This document shows, one piece after another, positions 17,073 to 26,877 of a stretch of DNA of 64,000 bases. Source of the stretch: Mycosphaerelloides madeirae (lineage: Eukaryota; Ascomycota; Dothideomycetes; Mycosphaerellales; Mycosphaerellaceae). The notes beneath the pieces were generated by a model. It saw only the letters and a program-made list of their open reading frames with translations, was not told where the DNA came from and made no database searches. The number at the start of each line of letters is the position of its first letter. Positions within the stretch are counted from its first letter, which is position 1. The translations under genes were made by a program, and so were the position numbers. The stretch spans positions 1 through 64,000 of the forward strand of contig NHNV01000021.1 of the NCBI GenBank assembly GCA_002785995.1, in the 5' to 3' direction.

Positions 17073-19606
17073 TCACATTGTGATAGCATTGTCGTCCAGA
17101 CTATCGGTCTTTCCAGTCCAGTAATTGATCCAATTAAAGACCTCATGATGCCAAAATAAACTGTTCTCGGGATTAAGCACCCAATGATTCTGTGATACCG
17201 TCAGCTCCCACTCCACCATCCACAATTCCATCACTCATCACTCACCTCATCAGGAAAGCTCAAGAATCGACTCGGAACTCCTAGCGTCTGCAGGACATTA
17301 AACATCGTAATCCCCTCAGAGACAGGCAAGCGATAATCCAGCTCGCTATGAATAATAAATTGCGGCGTAGAAAAGTTCTTGGCGTGTTCCAGGGGATCCC
17401 AGGCGGAGTACGTCTTGCGGTTGTCCCACAGGGAGCCGTTGAAATCGCGCTGTGTGAACCAGAGTTCTTCTGTGGCGTAGTCGGCGAATGTTGTGGCTAC
17501 ACCGTCGTGGCAGACGAGGGCTTGGAAGGTGTTGCCGAGGTCGTGGCCTTGGATCCCTGTGATGATGTTAGGATTTGGTGAGCAAGAAGAAAAACGGTGG
17601 ATGAATACAATTTGTCATGTATCCGCCGTAGCTGGCCCCGGCTTCAATGGCGTTGCTGCAGTTCACATATGGCAGGTTCTCGCAGGCGTAGGTGTGTGCG
17701 TTCACCAGGTCTTCGTATGGCCAGCCGCCCCATTGTGCTTGGATTCGATCTGTGAGATTCTGGCCATAGCTCGTTGATCCTGTCGGATTAGGTCCGACGA
17801 GGACATATCCTTGGTCTGCCCATGTCTTCAAATTCCAGCGGTTGCTCCAGACGTTGCCAGTGTAGCCCTGGGGACCTCCGTGTACGTAGAAGACCAAATC
17901 GTAGACTTTACTGGAGTCGAAACCTTCGGGGTAAACGATGATCGCTTGTGTTGAGAAGTAAACGAGTGGATTACTTGTTCTTCTAAACTGCACCTATACT
18001 GCGCCTTATATATCTCTTGCACTGCATTCTGGAAGGTTCGAGCTATCAGCAATTTGTAATCAGAAGTGAATGTTCCCGAATCTTCGCATTTTTGCAACAG
18101 CTTGCTGGGAGTCGCCGAGAGTACCGTTGTACCAGAAGTAGCCAACGTCTTCTGGTCCGAGGCCGGCGAGATTTACATCTCGTTCGTTGGCTTTGTAGAG
18201 GTAAGAGGACTCTGCGGAGGGTGTCAAGGTGTAAAGTAGGAAAGACGACCAGATCGCATTGGCGGTGACCAGAGCGTTCCCATCAGGTAAGATATAGAAG
18301 TCCGAGACGGACGTGATATCAGTCAGATTGGTTGGTTTGTAGTCGGCATCGGCGTTCACAGGGACGATGAAGAGCCTCGTGCTACCGATATAATCGGAAG
18401 CAATCCACAAATCTTTACCATCTCCGCTCCAAGCGATAGCACCGATGGAATAGTCCCAGTTCTCTGCCACAGGCGTGATATTTTTCGAAGAGAGGTCAAT
18501 CACATATAGCTTGCTTCGATCCGATTCATATGAAATGCCGTCTTGTTGAAAGTAAGCCAGCTTTGATCCATCCGGAGAGAATGTGGGTGCTCCAGAAGCT
18601 CCTTGGGCACTCTCAGGGGCTGTACTGTTCGGACCATTGAGTGCTTTCGCCACAGACGATCCATCATGAGGAACCAAATAGAGATAGCTAGCGGTATAAT
18701 TCGCCTTTGGTAGTTGGGGAGCCTTGGTGAGAAATACAACGTTAGATCCATCAGGACTCAGCTCGTAATCACCAGTGTCGAAATATGGCCCAACAGGCGA
18801 CTCTGGCCTCGTAACGTTGTATTCCAAGCCAGCAAGCAGATTCGTCATCTTACCATCGAAACCGTAAGTGGAAGACGAGTTGCCGTAGCCTGATACATTC
18901 TTCGTAAGGGATCCCGAGAATACAGCATATCTCTCCTTTGTAATCCACGTATCCCAATGTCTCACGTAGATGCTGTCGTAAAGTCGTCCAGTTGTGAGTG
19001 GTGTCGTCGCCAGCTCCTCGTTATACGCGGAGCCATTGTTCGCGTAAGCCAGAGAGCTCAAGACGAAGTTGATCTTTCCATCGGAAGTCATGGCAGCTTT
19101 CAAACCAGAGTATGGAGCTGGTAAAGAAGCTACCAGTGTTCTGTATCTTTGTCAGTCCAATTATTGGTCTCGTGTGGCCTCCCTATCATACCCTTCAATG
19201 GAATTACTGCCAAAGTCAGCCGTGTAAAGCGTGACACCACCCGGCACAACCTCATTCGTGGCATTAACATATAGCACCGACGTATTCGTCGGTCCAACCC
19301 AGACCAGCTCCGAGACACTGCCGTCGAAAGGCAAATCGGAAATTTCGCCAGTCTCCAACTCCATCAACTTCCAGATCGTCGACGCTTCATGGCTCTCGAA
19401 AGAGTAATTGGTCGAAGTATAGACTCCCCAAGTTCCACTCGGATCTGGTACTATACTGCTGTATCGAGGGGCAGAGAGCATCTTCCTAATCTAGAGTTGA
19501 GCAGTGTTCAATGCAGCTCAAGTGAATCGTCATACTTTGGCGTAATGCCCTGCACCAAGGAAATCAGCGAGGCCGCCAGAACAGCAGCCAGTTTCATCGT
19601 CGCCAT
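17073..19606 (-). pseudogene. Dipeptidyl peptidase V gene interrupted by solo LTR
   Basis: Five exons fit: 19536-19606, 19192-19485, 17609-19140, 17246-17556 and 17073-17189. Without the 156-bp insertion they sum to 2169 nt (722 aa), close to the roughly 720 aa usual for secreted fungal DPP V (family S9). The product would have a signal peptide (MKLAAVLAASLISLVQG), a beta-propeller, and an alpha/beta-hydrolase domain with Ser in GASYGGY, Asp in HSELDYRLP and His in DENHWV. A 151-bp solo LTR inserted at codon 469 brings a TGA, so the current product would be 481 aa without the catalytic domain. All other exons, splice sites and catalytic residues are intact, pointing to recent loss. The enzyme normally releases dipeptides outside the cell. 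Confidence 0.88.
17949..18099 (-). mobile_element. Solo LTR, family A, inside peptidase gene
   Basis: A 151-bp element, TGTTGCAAAAATGCG to TTACTTCTCAACA on the reverse strand, flanked by an exact 5-bp duplication GCTTG (17944-17948 and 18100-18104). It is the same length as, and nearly identical to, the copy at 6509-6659, including the TATA-like ATATATAAGG. It lies in the same orientation as the host gene and supplies its premature stop. No GT..AG pair that would splice it out in frame was found. Confidence 0.93.
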
Positions 19607-20355
19607 CTTTTTCTTCAAACCCACAGGTGTAAACCGAAAACAAGAGCCAAAACGGTCAGCCAAAGAGAAGTAGCACTCGTCCGACATTACATACATGGCA
19701 GGCACCAATGCTGACCGACCTTGACGTCGTACAGGGCAACACTACCTCCTAGAAACGTACCTGCATTGGATTGGAAAAGCAACGGTTTTGGGCAGGTGAC
19801 AGTCGCTTCATCGTGCCAAGAGCGACATGGTATCATTCGTAGCGGGGTTTCGATGCAGCCAAGACGGTCAGCCAAGACGGTCAGCCAAGACGGGGTTTTG
19901 ATAAGCCTCGAACATGTCATGTAATCTTGTGTCATTGGAAAGAGTATTCATGCCCGCAGAGGATCGAGCATTCGAGAATGCGAGCTCCGAAAGCCGACTG
20001 TCGTGAGTCGTCGGCCCCAGTTTTCCTTCATAGACACCTTTCACTGCTCTCATGCCCAACGCCGCCGCTATGTGAAATGTCGAAATAATCCTTGGAAGAT
20101 AACATGCCCGTAAAATGATTTCTTCAATCCGAGTGACACATCGATCACCGGGAGCGATATCCAGCATCGGCCACTCCGCTCGTCAAAGATGCAATACTCC
20201 TGTCGAAGAGCGGCCTTCTATCCTTGGGAGTCGGAGTGCTTGGCACCGTTTCGAGCCATTGCTGGCGAGGTCTGGCTAGAGAGCTGAAAGTCGTCGAGTC
20301 GCTGGCCTCGGTGCCACAAATTGTCGGACTGGTCGGGACCTGATGATTGCTGAGA
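19607..20355. other. Intergenic between peptidase and membrane gene
   Basis: No supported gene in about 750 bp. It includes the peptidase promoter side and a 13-bp minisatellite at 19859-19894. A 72-residue frame at 20145-20363 is not convincing. Confidence 0.5.
19859..19894. repeat. 13-bp minisatellite CCAAGACGGTCAG
   Basis: Nearly three head-to-tail units of CCAAGACGGTCAG. A related single unit (AACGGTCAGCCAAAG) occurs about 210 bp earlier near 19652, which suggests local spread of the motif. No function is visible. Confidence 0.8.
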
Positions 20356-21346
20356 TTATACAACCGCAGTTGCTGGGGCGGCGTCTACCGGTCTTTCCAT
20401 TGGAGTGCTATGCGCGGCCACCGGCACAGCGCCTGCGGGAGCATCATCAACAGCGCCATCGGTCTGATGTATGGGCTCTGGCACTTCGCCTTGGTTTATA
20501 TCTCGACTCGTTTCTTTTTCTTCCTTTTCGCTCAACGATCCCGCTTCGGCGCCGTCAAGTCCGCGAGCATGCGTTGATTTCGGACCAGGGCCTTTCTCGG
20601 TGTGGTCGATGGAGAAGAATAACAAAATGCAGCTTGTGTCCTGTTAGTGGAAAGTCAGGAACCCGGACAATACACGCTAGACTCACCTGCCAATAACACT
20701 GAGATATCCTGGCCACACAAAGACGACCGCAGCGATGGCTCTTCCATTATCCCTGTAGCATCTTGGAGTTCCGCCGTCTTTCTTGAATAGTGAGAGAAGG
20801 TAGTTGGCATATTCCGAGTGGCGAGTGATACCAGGACCGCTGAAATGCTGACATCTGATCGCAGTAATAACGGTAAGGGCGAAGGCATCTGCGGTGTAGA
20901 AAAGCACAGCGAGGATGCCGCAAACTTTCCAGGCGATGCGAACAGCCTTGGACTCTTTCCGTTCAGGCCAGAAGAGGTCGAAGAAGAATGCCGCTCCAAA
21001 GATGAATGCGACGAACACTCCAGCAAAGATATTGTAAGAGGCGATACCGACGTAATCGTTGTTGTAGACGTATACGCGCTGATCGAGGCCTTTGACGAAC
21101 TTCTGAGCATCGATGTAGTCTGTCCCGCGATTAGCATTGGGTGGCGCAGACAAGCTCGCAACTTGTATCCTCACCAGACAGTGCTGCTGTGCCCAGCGAC
21201 TCCGAAACGACGCAAAAAATCAACGCGCATTGGTAAACAATGAATTTGGTGCGTCGCAGATGGTAGTTCGAATTCCACATGTTGCTGCTCTTGAACTTGC
21301 CCCACTGGATCTCCTTGAGATCGAGTCCCCATATCACTGGCGCCAT
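20356..21346 (-). CDS. Uncharacterised four-helix membrane protein
   Basis: Exons 21175-21346, 20687-21119 and 20356-20632 sum to 882 nt (293 aa). The last acceptor is CACAAG, because an earlier AG sits too close to the CTAAC branch site. Four hydrophobic segments are seen: FIVYQCALIFCVVSE, YNIFAGVFVAFIFGAAFFFDLF, VCGILAVLFYTADAFALTVI and AAVVFVWPGYLSVIGSCILL. The spacing resembles MARVEL-like tetraspan proteins. After them comes a long polar tail, acidic and then Ala/Pro/Val-rich. I cannot assign a function; it is probably a plasma or endomembrane protein restricted to filamentous ascomycetes. Confidence 0.7.
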
Positions 21347-22253
21347 TGTGATGATATACCGTGCTATTGCTGTGAATGCTCGTGTGATGTCGTGTGCGCG
21401 AGCAAATAAGTCGGCAGAGGGAGTTTGAACTTCCAAGGAACAGGAATTGGGCGAAGTAAGGGCGGCGTAGAACGATTACAGCCTTGGAAGGAGAGAAGGG
21501 CTCTGCAGGGGAAGTCGTGGTAATAGCCACTCATGACGAGACGTGATGACACTTGCCTGACGAGCTCAAGGATGGTGTGAGAGAAGATCTCGTGCCGTCT
21601 GCCGAACATGGGCAAGTGAGGTGAGATTTGCATAAACTAAACGATTTCGAAAACGGTAACATTGTTATATGATGAATCCTGAGGATTGATTCCAGCTTCT
21701 CGTGGTGGAGGCCTCCGGAATCATGCGGATGCTGCGACTGTGATGGTCCTCGGCGGTGGCCACGTCTGGGACGTTGCTTCAGCGCAGATAAGGAGGGAAG
21801 CAATTTGAAGTCCAAGATTTGTGAAACCTCTGGTGTATTTGCTTGACTTGTGAAGAGTTTGAAGCCCCAACGGCAGCGACATCATTTCGCGTCGTGATCG
21901 ACGCGGAGCCGCAGGGCACTAGTCAAGCTAGAGTCCTCAGCCGCGTTCCAAGGGCGACGACTACTCGGAACCGTCCAGCCGAAAACCTCGTTGACGTCGT
22001 CTCTCGTCGTCCTGCACCGAGATATCTCCTTCCTGCTAGGCCGTGCCCTGGTACACATGTCTGGAGTCTCGACCGAGCTTGCACCGATAGAGCGAAAGAG
22101 ATGGGACTACATGTTGTTGAGAAACACAGGGGAAAGCCGCAGAGACCCGAGAGACTTGAGGGTGTGCTGACGAAGCAGAACCACCTGTCATTGGTGAAAA
22201 TGCACGCGTCTCGAAACATAAGAGCAGAGCAAGGCCATGACATACACATCCGT
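21347..22253. other. Intergenic, no gene recognised
   Basis: About 900 bp holding the upstream region of the membrane-protein gene and the 3' flank of the next reverse-strand gene. Several frames of 80-140 aa run through it on both strands, but they look like random translation and have no start context or splice logic. Confidence 0.5.
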
Positions 22254-23107
22254 CTAATTTCTTGAGCGCTCCGACCAACCATCATCAATCCACGCCCATG
22301 CAGAGTCCAGCATTGCAGCCAGCGAAGCAGGACAATCAACCTCATCCACTTCAAGAAACACGCTGGCCACTTCCTCTGTGACGTGCCTCTCCTGTATCTC
22401 TTTGATCCCTTCTTGGCGAACTTGACAAACTTGTCGAATCGTTGCTCGAGCTCCTCTTTGCTCCATTCCTCGTCTCTAGCACGTCTGTCCAGCATGATGG
22501 CACCTGCGAGGACTTCCTTGATGACTAAGTAAGTGCCCTCGAATGCAGACTCTACGACCTTGGAAGCACCCTGGATACTGCTTTTCCTGTCGGCCGACTT
22601 AACACCATATGCAGAAACATGATCTTTCACGGGCTCCAATCCGGAACCCGCATCAGCACCAAGAATGGCACGAAGGTATAAAAATTTTGCCCAGAGCTTC
22701 TGAAGATTATCCAAAAAGTAGATCGAGAACCCTTTGAAGGGGCGGTGACCGCACATGGCGATAACCCGTCCCACTTTTGGCATGGTCCCGGCGAGCTTTC
22801 CCTCTTCGATACTGACGTAAAGTCTTGCATTGATATTGGCACACCACACGGAAGTCGCCTCTGCTGCAATTTGGCGCAAGATGCCAACCACTGGAGGCGG
22901 GGATGGAGAACATGACAACAGGCCGCCTGTCCATTGGAGGTACTCCTCGGCGAGCGCCAACTCGTACACCAGATTCCTCAATTTCGCGGGCAGCGATGTG
23001 ATCAAGTCTGGGGTGTTGGGTTTCGGTTTGGGCTTCCAGAACGCGTTCGGGATTTTGCTGGCCAATGCCGATTTCCATGATACGCGTACGTTTGGTGGTA
23101 TACGCAC
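22254..23107 (-). pseudogene. Uncharacterised protein gene with a single-base frame break
   Basis: Reading starts MRIPPNVRVSWKSALASK and contains LPAKLRNLVYELALAEE, an F-box-like start seen in many fungal lineage-specific proteins. The frame stays protein-like to KFAKK near 22412. From there the natural continuation (EGIKEIQERHVTEEVASVF, then EVDEVDCPASLAAMLDSAW and WIDDGWSERSRN) is in the next frame and ends at 22254. One missing base near 22411-22414 (CCAAGAAGGG) explains it. The unshifted frame instead runs on to 21923 with unlikely composition. No intron fits. It is either a recent frameshift or an assembly error. About 284 aa if continuous. Confidence 0.55.
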
Positions 23108-24510
23108 TAGTCTCGGACCTCCTGGAACTCCACCGTCTTGAAAGCGGTGCGATGCTATGCAGTATGTGCTGGCAGTTGGTGCGAGTGGGCGGATAGTGTT
23201 TTGATATCGCCAGAATATAAGAAAGGATCAAGTGGATCACGACCAATCGCGAAGCCTTAAATACCGCGCCAACGTCTTTTTCTTCTTTCTTCCGTCAGTT
23301 CACATCCTCACATTATCGCCCCGCGATCTCTTGCCGCCATCGCGAAGTTCCTCGGCGCCGGCTGCGTTGTACTGCGCGGCTTCACTCCTCTCACCATCAT
23401 CGCCCTGGACACACTCCTTCCTCCAAGCTCCAGCAAAGGACACGGCGGCACTGGCGCCTCATTAATCGTCACCTGTCCCAAACCCTGCACCAGCGACGGT
23501 AACATCGACTGTCCCGCACTGAGATGCGGACTGCTCGTCTCGCTTTTAGTCGTCGACACCTCGCGATGGTGGTTCAAGAGCTTCATGGTGAAGTGATGCA
23601 TTGCCTTGGCATAGCTTGAGACCGTACTGATCGACGGGCAATCCAATTGCCAGCGGGCTTGCGCCGCCATCAGCCGACTGAAGCTATGCACTCTGAGGAG
23701 AGCGCTTCCACGTCATCCATGGGGTTCTAGCCCGTCGGTGTCTGGGACCTGGTTGGCGAAGATATGGCGTAAGCGTCCGGAGATGGCGTTTGAAGGTGCT
23801 GAGCCCGCTTCCACGGCACTGGATTCGAAGTCGTCGAGGTCAACGAACCCAGGCGGAGAGATCTCCATAGCGACTTCTGGAATGTGGTAAATTATTAAGT
23901 CTTCGCTACGCAGTGAAGAAGATTTGTAAGACTTTGGATCCCTCGTCTCTCGTCCAAAGACTGAACTATCCTCCACTTCGGCGATGCCGTGAAGTAAGGC
24001 ACCCTCATTTCTCCAGATTACATTACATTACCCACAGACCTTACACACTCTTTGTGCTCAAGGCCCGAAGTGTAGCGGGAACGTGAAGAGAAGACCGCAA
24101 ACAGATCCGATTCACCTGGACGAAGACCAGAAATTCGGGGATCTGAAACTAGCGCGACATTGTCTAGGTGCCTGAGGACAATGCACATTCCTCGCTAGTC
24201 TTGGTAGCAGACCATTCTTCGCGAAGCCCTACCTGGGTAGGGCGTACCTTTTTTCAGGCAAATACCGGCATCACTGTCAACGTCGTCGTCGTTCACGACT
24301 TTGGGGAACGCGCTGGAATGTCCGGTTGCAAGTGGGTTTTCGTGATTTTGATGTGAAAGGGGTGAGTTAGGTGTGAGGATCTTGATTCTTCTCAGTATTC
24401 CCTCTGAAACAATCTGATTGAATCTACACAAATCCCATCAAATAAAATTACCCCTCATCAAACCAGAACAACTCCTTATCAACCCAAAAGAGGTACAACC
24501 TACAACAAGC
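23108..24510. other. Gene-poor stretch with possible gene remnant
   Basis: On the reverse strand two frames, 23713-23976 (MEDSSVFGRETRDPKSYK) and 23308-23691 (SRLMAAQARWQLDCPSIST, SYAKAMHHFTMKLL), have protein-like parts and could be exons or remnants of one gene, perhaps a regulator C terminus. No start, splice sites or DNA-binding region join them, so I do not call a gene. The part nearest 24510 is the CFEM gene promoter, AT-rich with CAAATCCCATC leader repeats. Confidence 0.3.
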
Positions 24511-25056
24511 ATGCAACTCAGACTCACCACGCTCATCACTATCTACTACGCCAGCCTCGTAACGGCACAGCTCCCCGCCGGCGCCGCTCTGCCTCCCGGG
24601 ATCGACAACGTCTCAACTTGCGCATATCCCGCTCTCATCGCTCTCTTCACCTCCTCAGACTGTACTTCCTCTACCGACACAGCCTGTCTCTGCACCCAAC
24701 CCGCCCACTTCACCGACCTCAATAACTCGATTGGTCAAGGCTGCGCAGCTATAGCGGATCAAGTAAATACGAAAGCGTACGCTGCTTCCTTTTGCGCCGG
24801 CAGATCATCGTCTCTCCCTCCTCAACGTGGTCGTCGAGCATGACGACACCGATAATACTGCCAAGGACAAGTACGGCTTTGGCGACAGGATGTGCGGGCA
24901 ACTCCAATTCGTCTGCTGCACCTTCATACAGTGCCCCCGCACCGCCGGCTGCGCCCGAAATGTCCAGGGCGGTAAAATGGACGACTAGTGATGGGCAGTA
25001 TAGCGCCTCTGGTAGTCGCTATAGGCGGTCTGACATGGGCTTTTGCCGGGTTATAG
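24511..25056 (+). pseudogene. CFEM-domain secreted protein, reading frame broken downstream
   Basis: From MQLRLTTLITIYYASLVTAQ (signal peptide) the frame gives a CFEM domain: Cys in STCAYPALIALF, SSDCTSSTDTACLC, GCAAIADQ and SFCAG. CFEM proteins are extracellular, often GPI-anchored, and act in haem uptake or host interaction. After SFCAG the frame stops at 24841. The expected Ser/Thr/Ala-rich linker (STALATGCAGNSNSSAAPSYS) is in the second frame, and a hydrophobic GPI-type tail (MGSIAPLVVAIGGLTWAFAG, stop at 25054-25056) is in a third. No introns of normal size reconcile them. Two frameshifts, or unrecognised introns, are implied. Confidence 0.6.
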
Positions 25057-25095
25057 CCCGCCCCAAAAGCCCACCCCAAAAGCCCACCCCAAAAG
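25057..25095. repeat. 13-bp tandem repeat CCCACCCCAAAAG
   Basis: Three head-to-tail units, the first with G for A at position 4. It begins right after the presumed CFEM stop codon. It probably lies in the 3' UTR; no function is seen. Confidence 0.85.
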
Positions 25096-25155
25096 CGACA
25101 AAGATACCCCGTAGATAGACAACAAGATAATGTATAATACATTATTCGCTTATAA

Positions 25156-26507
25156 TCAAAGCTTGAACTCAAAATTTGCTCTCTCCCATCCCCCACTCGC
25201 GGGTGTAGGCTTCTTCGCGGCTGCGCGGTGCGTCAGAGCTATTTTGCGCTCTACGGCGCGCTCCGTGCAGAGCTCATAGATCGTGCTGAGGTTGAAGAGC
25301 AAAGTCGGAAACATGGGAAAGCGGTGGGAGACGTCTTCGAGGACGTCGCGGGCGGAGGCGATGTGGCCGGTATAGAGGAGGGCTATTGCTACGTTTTGGG
25401 CGAAGAGCTCGTGGCTGGGAAAGTCGGCGATGAGGGTCTGGTAGGTGGTCGTTGCGGTTATGTAGTCGCCGTCGGCGACTTTGAGGAGGGCGTTGAGGCT
25501 TTTTTGCTTGAGTTCATCGTTGAGGTTGTGGGTGAATCGTTGTGCGCTGGCGATGTCGCCAACGCGGATTTTTAGGAGGGCTTTTCGGTAGAGGAGGTCG
25601 TCTGGGTCGGGGTCTGTCAGGGTGTCGAGATGTCTTGTTGCAGTCTCTAGTTCGCCCATTTCTACAAGTGCATCGCACACCCTCAAGCCTAGGTCTTGCA
25701 ATCTTGAACTCCATGTGGCGATAGTGGTCCCATCTCCGCGCTGCACTGCTTGGCGCAGATTTGATCTCACTTCTCCAGACAGGGCATAAAGAGCCATGAT
25801 CCCTCGCCTACCACCATCGGAAGCACCGATAGATTGTAAGCGAACGAGAAGCAGACGAAGATCCCATGGCATCAGTGGAACCACGTCTTCGGCTCCAGGC
25901 CCATTTCGGGAGAGGAAGTCGAGAATTGGTATGGCTTCTTGGGCCGCAAGACTCGGACGAGATATAAGGATTAAGCAGGCAAGGCGTGTGTACAGAAGGC
26001 TGAGGATGTATTCGGTGTTGACGTTGGGCGCGGCAAGAAGATCGCGTAATGACTTCTCAGCAGCACGTCTGAAATGTCCTCCATCGAGCAGATCTGAGAT
26101 TGTGGCGTTGGTTGGTGGTTGATGCTCAGATTCCAGGAAGGCCTTTGGTATGTCCTCGACGAAGAGTTCATGGTATGAGCCAGGATCCCGCAGGAACTGT
26201 AGGTATACAGCCGGGTCTCTGGGCTCTCCTATTGCGGGTTCCGGTAGCTGTGTTAAAGTGGCCAAGGGATCGACTGATTGCACGGATTGAGTGGCTTCTG
26301 ATGTTGAGGCGACAGATGGGCTTTGCGTGCTTTCAGCTAGCGGGCTGTTTCAGTCTTCAGCGTCTATACGGTACATGATGGAAATGAATACACTTACTCA
26401 TCCACGGCCTCTTCCAAGGGGCCTCTTGCTGCTCTTGTGGGGGTCGGATGGGATATGTTGCGGATGTGACGGCGGAGACTGCCAGGCGGCGAGCGTGGAG
26501 AGTGCAT
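25156..26507 (-). CDS. TRAPPC12-like TPR protein
   Basis: Exons 26398-26507 and 25156-26344 sum to 1299 nt (432 aa), with GTAAGT and ACAG intron ends. After a basic N terminus (SPRSPPGSLRRHIRN) the protein is made of helical TPR-like repeats. The C terminus, with LLFNLSTIYELCTERAVERKIAL, matches the end of TRAPP complex subunit 12. TRAPPC12 belongs to the metazoan-type TRAPP III complex, kept by filamentous fungi but absent from S. cerevisiae; it acts in Golgi and autophagy membrane traffic as part of a Rab GEF. It shares a 370-bp divergent promoter with ILV2. Confidence 0.78.
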
Positions 26508-26756
26508 GATGGGATTACCGTGCGATGTGGTGATGAAGTGGCATTCATTCACTTGCATCGATTTCTCACGCGTGATGTTTGGAGGCAAGACGCCTCGGCT
26601 TGTGAAGACGGCTCCAGCAGCGAAGTCGGGGCGAATCTGCCAAGACAAGCACGCCCCGCAATGCTCTTTTCTAGACGAGCCAATCAAAGTGAGACTCGGG
26701 ATAGGAGCGGAGAAGGCTTTTTGTCTGGATCGTCGTGTGTGAAGGCGAAACAGTTG

Positions 26757-26782
26757 TGACTCTTTTCGCTGCCATTGACTCA
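26757..26782. promoter_or_regulatory. Gcn4/CPC1-type sites before ILV2
   Basis: TGACTCT at 26757-26763 and a perfect TGACTCA at 26776-26782 lie about 100-120 bp upstream of the ILV2 start. TGACTCA is the binding site of Gcn4/CPC1, which induces amino-acid biosynthesis genes on starvation. ILV2 is a known target class; use of these sites here is inference. Confidence 0.6.
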
Positions 26783-26877
26783 ACCCCATACACCCACAAA
26801 CACCCTCACACATTCTCGACCTCAGTGTACTGTTTCTCTCCTCTCCTCACCTCAGCACCATCGGAAGATCGACTTGC

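Noticed and set aside
17945..18098. Possible splicing of the LTR out of the peptidase gene
   Set aside because: The only GT..AG pair near the ends (154 bp) would shift the frame and has a poor donor.
25057..25095. Short direct repeats as a CRISPR array
   Set aside because: The units are contiguous without spacers and the genome is eukaryotic; this is a simple tandem repeat.
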